This document shows, in pieces, positions 60,601 through 64,000 of a DNA stretch of 64,000 nt. The position numbers and the translations under genes are program-made. How positions within the stretch are numbered: position 1 is the first letter of the stretch; each line of letters starts with the position of its first letter. Source of the stretch: Nematostella vectensis (lineage: Eukaryota > Cnidaria > Anthozoa > Actiniaria > Edwardsiidae); the NCBI RefSeq assembly GCF_932526225.1, contig NC_064035.1:17535969-17599968 (forward strand). Reading direction: 5' to 3'. Below the pieces are notes generated by a model, which had not been told where the DNA came from, did not search any database, and saw only the letters and a list, made by a program, of their open reading frames with translations.

Positions 60601-60797
60601 TTCTTTGGATTGTAATGTGCTGTCTGAAATCTGGAGAGAAAAACGACCCCGGCGACTCAAAGCCGTCACCTCCCACAAAAAAGAAGGAGAAGCCGAAGCC
60701 AATACGACTGCATCATCAGCCGCCACGAAGCAAAATCGAAGAGCTCAAAAAGAAGTATGCCCTTGACAAGGAGCCGAAATATAATCGATTTAATTAA
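57642..60797 (+). CDS. PTTG1IP-like transmembrane protein with three PSI-type modules
   Basis: Two exons, 57642-58167 and 60364-60797, join in phase 1 (CCG G|GT ACC). The signal peptide is MGRITVGFILLLACAFA. Module 1 has CNKCNANSNCRWCMGEDG, module 2 CSQCGQAEFCVWCDKKKEC and module 3 CKECVKDDLCYWCESSKNC, each the CxxC...CxWC pattern of PSI domains. One transmembrane helix (LIVVLIPVLCIVLIPVFAYL) follows, then a basic Pro/Lys tail ending KIEELKKKYALDKEPKYNRF. That tail resembles the end of PTTG1IP (PBF), a membrane protein that binds securin; vertebrate PTTG1IP has a single PSI module, so this is a longer relative. Function here is inferred only from layout. Confidence 0.75.
59208..59765. mobile_element. 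TIR element with triplicated left arm, in the PTTG1IP-like intron
   Basis: Ends TTTCAAATCAGGTCGCACTC and the inverse ending TTTGAAATAG. A block of about 120 bp with CCATGTGTCGTAACC and GGTTCATGGGTAGCGTATAA occurs three times in a row (about 59214, 59335, 59455). The right part has the hairpin 59594-59663. Same family as 11352-11528. Confidence 0.85.
59594..59663. repeat. Hairpin inside the TIR element
   Basis: Arms ACAAATCCAGGTTTCAAAA and the inverse TTTTGAAACCTGGGTTTGT, continued by CTGTAGAAT / ATTCTACAG. Confidence 0.9.
60298..60335. repeat. Perfect 18-bp palindrome close to a splice acceptor
   Basis: Arms ACCAGGGAGTTGTGAGAG and CTCTCACAACTCCCTGGT around AA. It ends 28 bp before exon 60364 of the PTTG1IP-like gene. 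Confidence 0.95.
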
Positions 60798-61476
60798 ACT
60801 GTCAAAAAATGAGAGGCTATATCCTCTGGAATATATCAGCATTGCACTGCAAGAGGAATTTAATAGGAAAGTCTTGGCATATATTTCTATCAGACCAGAA
60901 TATCAAATATATTGATGAGGCTTACTGGTCGAATCTCTGATAAATAAGGGAAAATATTTCACTAAACACGCCATGTCCACAAGTTTTAATGATCTGTTAT
61001 ATTATGTTCACGAAAACTGGTCGCTGATTTTTACAAAACCCATTTTTCGTTTACACCGTCAGTTGGTAGGAGGATAAAGATAAATGTAACAAGAATGTTG
61101 TAATACTAAATACTAGAATTCCCTGAACTTTCTGGTGTTCTTCAAAGGCATGTGGTTGTTTACTGTCGGTAAAATGTTATATTCCAAATATTTTGAATAA
61201 AAAGGGGGTTGTGCAGTAGAAGCTGTTTAAGGTAATTCCCTTTAAATAGTTCTACTATCCAGAATTTTTTTAAACTTGGCATAAACAATATTGAAGTTAA
61301 GGGCTTTTAAAAATGTAATAAAAAGATGGGGGTACCGATCTCGTTTTCACAACAGAGGACGTAGAGTCGACGCGTTTTTACTAATAGCGCGAGGAAAGAT
61401 CCCAACTCTTAGTTTTCAAAAAGATTTCATATAGTCTATTAAGTTCTGTTTGTCGAGCTGCCAAAATCCGATCTCC

Positions 61477-61878
61477 TAAACAATAACCCGTAGTAGCTAA
61501 CGTTCAAAACAAATCACATTTTAGGAGATCGCACTAAAAAAACACTGATTTCGCCACTATTAATACGGTGAAAAGCGCCATTTTGAAGTATTTTTACGGC
61601 TTGTAAGAGAAAATAAACAAACATCTACTATCATCCTTTATTTTCTTCTTTCAATTTATCATTTTTCCGTATATATTTAAACAATAACCCGTAGTAGCTA
61701 ACGTTCAAAACAAATCACATTTTAGGAGATCGCACTAAAAAAACACTGATTTCGCCACTATTAATACGGTGAAAAGCGCCATTTTGAAGTATTTTTACGG
61801 CTTGTAAGAGAAAATAAACAAACATCTACTATCATCCTTTATTTTCTTCTTTCAATTTATCATTTTTCCGTATATATT
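61477..61878. repeat. 201-bp tandem duplication
   Basis: Two adjacent copies starting TAAACAATAACCCGTAGTAG (61477 and 61678) show no difference that I can see, so this is recent or an assembly duplication. Confidence 0.95.
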
Positions 61879-61949
61879 TAAATATTTGAGCAAAAAAAAT
61901 AATGGGTAACCGACTTTGTTCTTCTGTCAAAGCGATTTAAAAAAAAAAC

Positions 61950-62245
61950 CACAGTAACCCAAGCACTCGGTTTACATTCTAGTACTCATGAGAATTTGTT
62001 TAATTATGAAAAAATGGAAAATTAAAGAAAATAGACTTCATAGTGGACTCACTTATTCTTGTCTCTTGGGATCTCTCCCGAGTATAGCGGGTCCATTTTA
62101 CTCACTCGCTTCCCTTTCAGCACCCATACAAGACGTATAAAGTGAGTCCACTATGAAGTGTATTTTATTTAATTTTCCATTTTTTCATCACTATACAAAT
62201 TCTCTTGCGTACTAGAATACAAACCGAGTGCTTGGGTTACCTGTG
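61950..62245. mobile_element. MITE with inverted arms of about 105 bp
   Basis: Left CACAGTAACCCAAGCACTCG through CTTCATAGTGGACTCAC; right is the inverse, ending CGAGTGCTTGGGTTACCTGTG. Confidence 0.9.
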
Positions 62246-62750
62246 AAAAAACGAACCCCTTTTGCTTTGTTTTATTTGAACGAAACAGCGAGCGCCACTA
62301 TGCCCAGAATGGGTGTGCAGTGCAATTCAAGGAAATTACCTTAATTGCGCACTCAACATGTTCTAACAAGTAAATATGCCAAACATGACCAGGCCAGACA
62401 CGTTTTTTTGTCCATACTATTGACTATTGACAATTTGTCCTTTCCCTTATTGTCTCTGAGTATTGGCCTTTGGGCTCATAGACTATTGACCCAGAGCCCA
62501 CACATGCACTAGAAATAATGGTTAATTATCATATACCCATCATACTATTTGCCACTTCTTTGCCATTTCTACAATACTGTTTTATTGAGTTTTTAAGCAG
62601 AGACCAAGGAGCTAAAACTTCGAAGCATCTTTGGAAACATGAAGGGGGAGAGGTTGGGGGTGGATTTTGTTCAGAAATAGAAGTGATGTAACCATTGACA
62701 TACATCGAACTAAAGCAATCCCATTTCGTTTATGTTTAGTCACAACCTTT

Positions 62751-62756
62751 TTTATT
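62751..62756 (-). terminator. PRDX5 polyadenylation signal
   Basis: AATAAA on the minus strand, 38 bp past the stop codon. Confidence 0.65.
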
Positions 62757-62793
62757 TGTTTTCTCTAAAATAAACAGACTAATTTCATAATGG

Positions 62794-63961
62794 TCAAAGC
62801 TGGCTCAGGATTGAGTTGGACAAACTGCATGTCAGTCCCGTACCATCTGGCTCAACATGAAGCTGCTTAACGACCCCATCCTCAACCAACATTGCATACC
62901 TACAACACAACAACATGTTTATGAAAATATGCACATCCTCAACCAACATTGCTTACCTACTACAGAACAACATGTTTATGAAAATATACACATCCTCAAC
63001 CAACATTGCTTACCTACTACAGAACAACATGTTTATGAAAATATACACATCCTCAACCAACATTGCTTACCTACTACACAACAACATGTTTATAGAAAAT
63101 ATACATATCCTCAACCAAGATTGCTTACCTACAACACAGCAACGACAAATTACCCTAGGCACATTGCAAACATAAAACAAAGCAACATTTATAAAACTAT
63201 TATCAACCAACATTGCATAGTTATACCATGACCATACCATGTTAGTGGAGGACTGTTACTATGTAAAATGGATGTGTTTTAAGAGTATCATGGGGGGAAA
63301 GAAATTTTTCCTTTTTTTTTCTCCCCTCGACCCCCCCCAGTTTCTGCCGCCCATGAGTATTAAATTGAAAATACAAACTGGTATCAGACAATTCCATAGA
63401 GAAACAAGGAGGCATCACTTACCGTTTTGACCTTATATTGCCAAGGAATGGAGTGGCGTCTAGCTCTAAGTCCACAGCCTGCATCAGAAATGAGGAGATA
63501 TTTGTAACATTCAGGGGCAAAGTCAGCATTTCCCGAAGGGAACAATATATACAATATATTTTGGCTGACATTGCACCCAGGTTCTATCCATATGAAATTC
63601 TTATTCAAAAGGCAGGAGAAAATGACAGGACATATATCAATATGTAAAAAAAATACTATAGTGATACCTTGGTAAATTCCCCATGTACATCAGCAAGCAT
63701 TTGGATCTACAAAATAATATAACATGCTCAGACTATAATGACACCTTGTTTCCATTGTAACAGTAAAATAATGATTCACACATTTCCTGTGTATACCTGC
63801 TTTTTTAATGAGAAAGGGAACAAATAAAACTAAACTTAAGTGATAAAAGTTTATAAGATATAAACACTTACCTTGCCCTGACATCCGTTTGCTTCTCCCC
63901 ATGCACTCATGACAAACGGGTCATTGACAGCTATGCATGCAACTACATCCACACCTTTACT
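62794..63961 (-). CDS. PRDX5: Peroxiredoxin-5, C-terminal exons (5' part outside window)
   Basis: A thiol peroxidase that reduces H2O2, organic peroxides and peroxynitrite in mitochondria, peroxisomes and cytosol. Exons on minus: 63961-63872 (SKGVDVVACIAVNDPFVM and WGEANGCQGK), 63706-63668 (IQMLADVHGEFTK), 63478-63423 (AVDLELDATPFLGNIRSKR) and 62899-62794 (YAMLVEDGVVKQLHVEPDG, TGLTCSLSNSILSQL). All junctions are in phase. The TGLTC cysteine matches the family's resolving Cys. The C-terminal SQL is a peroxisomal PTS1-type signal, as in vertebrate PRDX5. The peroxidatic Cys exon lies beyond 64000. The acceptor and first 25 bases of the last exon are amplified upstream as a 57-bp array. Confidence 0.95.
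62877..63135 (-). repeat. 57-bp array copying the last PRDX5 acceptor and exon start
   Basis: Four to five copies, including the real junction at 62900/62899. In gene sense each has TGTTGTTCTGTAGTAG, then GTAAGCAATGTTGGTTGAGG. The real exon begins GTATGCAATGTTGGTTGAGG. The copies are close to identical to each other and differ from the real one at a few bases. Plus-strand open frames here are artefacts. Confidence 0.95.
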
Positions 63962-64000
63962 CTACGTATTAAAAACAGGACAGCAAACGTTTCACCAGCA

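Larger units (their letters stand above)
60798..62793. other. Intergenic region between convergent PTTG1IP-like and PRDX5 genes
   Basis: Both neighbours end here. An AATAAA at 61196 (plus) may serve the left gene, and TTTATT at 62751 (AATAAA on minus) serves PRDX5. It also holds the 201-bp duplication and the MITE listed separately. Confidence 0.6.

Noticed and set aside
62857..63231. Plus frame with ILNQHCLPTTEQHVYENI repeats
   Set aside because: Antisense of the PRDX5 junction array; partly the reverse of coding sequence.

Overview
This is a piece of a metazoan nuclear genome. It is intron-rich and about 60% AT by eye, with many short inverted-repeat transposons and poly-G runs. The gene content (an NMDA-type glutamate receptor, cilia protein BBOF1, UBA5, PDE1, PTTG1IP-like, PRDX5) and the TE style suggest a cnidarian, perhaps a sea anemone. 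That placement is an inference; no species-diagnostic sequence was used.

Layout. (1) 1-8670, minus strand: an NMDA-like ionotropic glutamate receptor, with its 3' end outside the window. (2) 8671-11675: intergenic, with foldbacks and poly-C/poly-G runs. (3) 11676-20584, minus: UBA5, the UFM1-activating enzyme, complete in 13 exons. (4) 20585-21135: a short gap shared by two divergent genes. (5) 21136-29066, plus: BBOF1/CCDC176, complete in 15 exons. (6) 29067-42213: a long gene-poor block with several DNA-transposon remnants. (7) 42214-48841, plus: a PDE1-type cyclic-nucleotide phosphodiesterase, whose first exon was not found. (8) 48842-54373: a possible two-exon small ORF on plus and a possible two-exon secreted protein on minus, both tentative. 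(9) 54374-55681, plus: an intronless type II membrane PC-esterase/SGNH-like protein. (10) 57642-60797, plus: a PTTG1IP-like protein with three PSI-like modules and one transmembrane segment. (11) 62794-63961, minus: the C-terminal exons of peroxiredoxin-5, with its 5' part outside the window.

The genes are unrelated housekeeping, ciliary and signalling loci. UBA5 and BBOF1 share a promoter region of about 550 bp; no other functional coupling is visible.

The most striking pattern is that many introns are filled by, or abut, tandem arrays anchored exactly at a splice junction. In the receptor, UBA5, PDE1 (last intron) and PRDX5, the repeat unit carries an AG|GT junction, meaning a 3' splice site fused to a 5' splice site. 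In PDE1 and PRDX5 the unit also copies the first bases of the downstream exon. Each array therefore presents from a few to about 60 decoy or recursive-like splice sites. BBOF1 and a second PDE1 intron carry arrays that abut splice sites without the AG|GT core, and PDE1 also has a dead duplicate of an exon start. This resembles the tandem-duplication (AGGT) route proposed for intron growth and gain, caught in many stages within one window.
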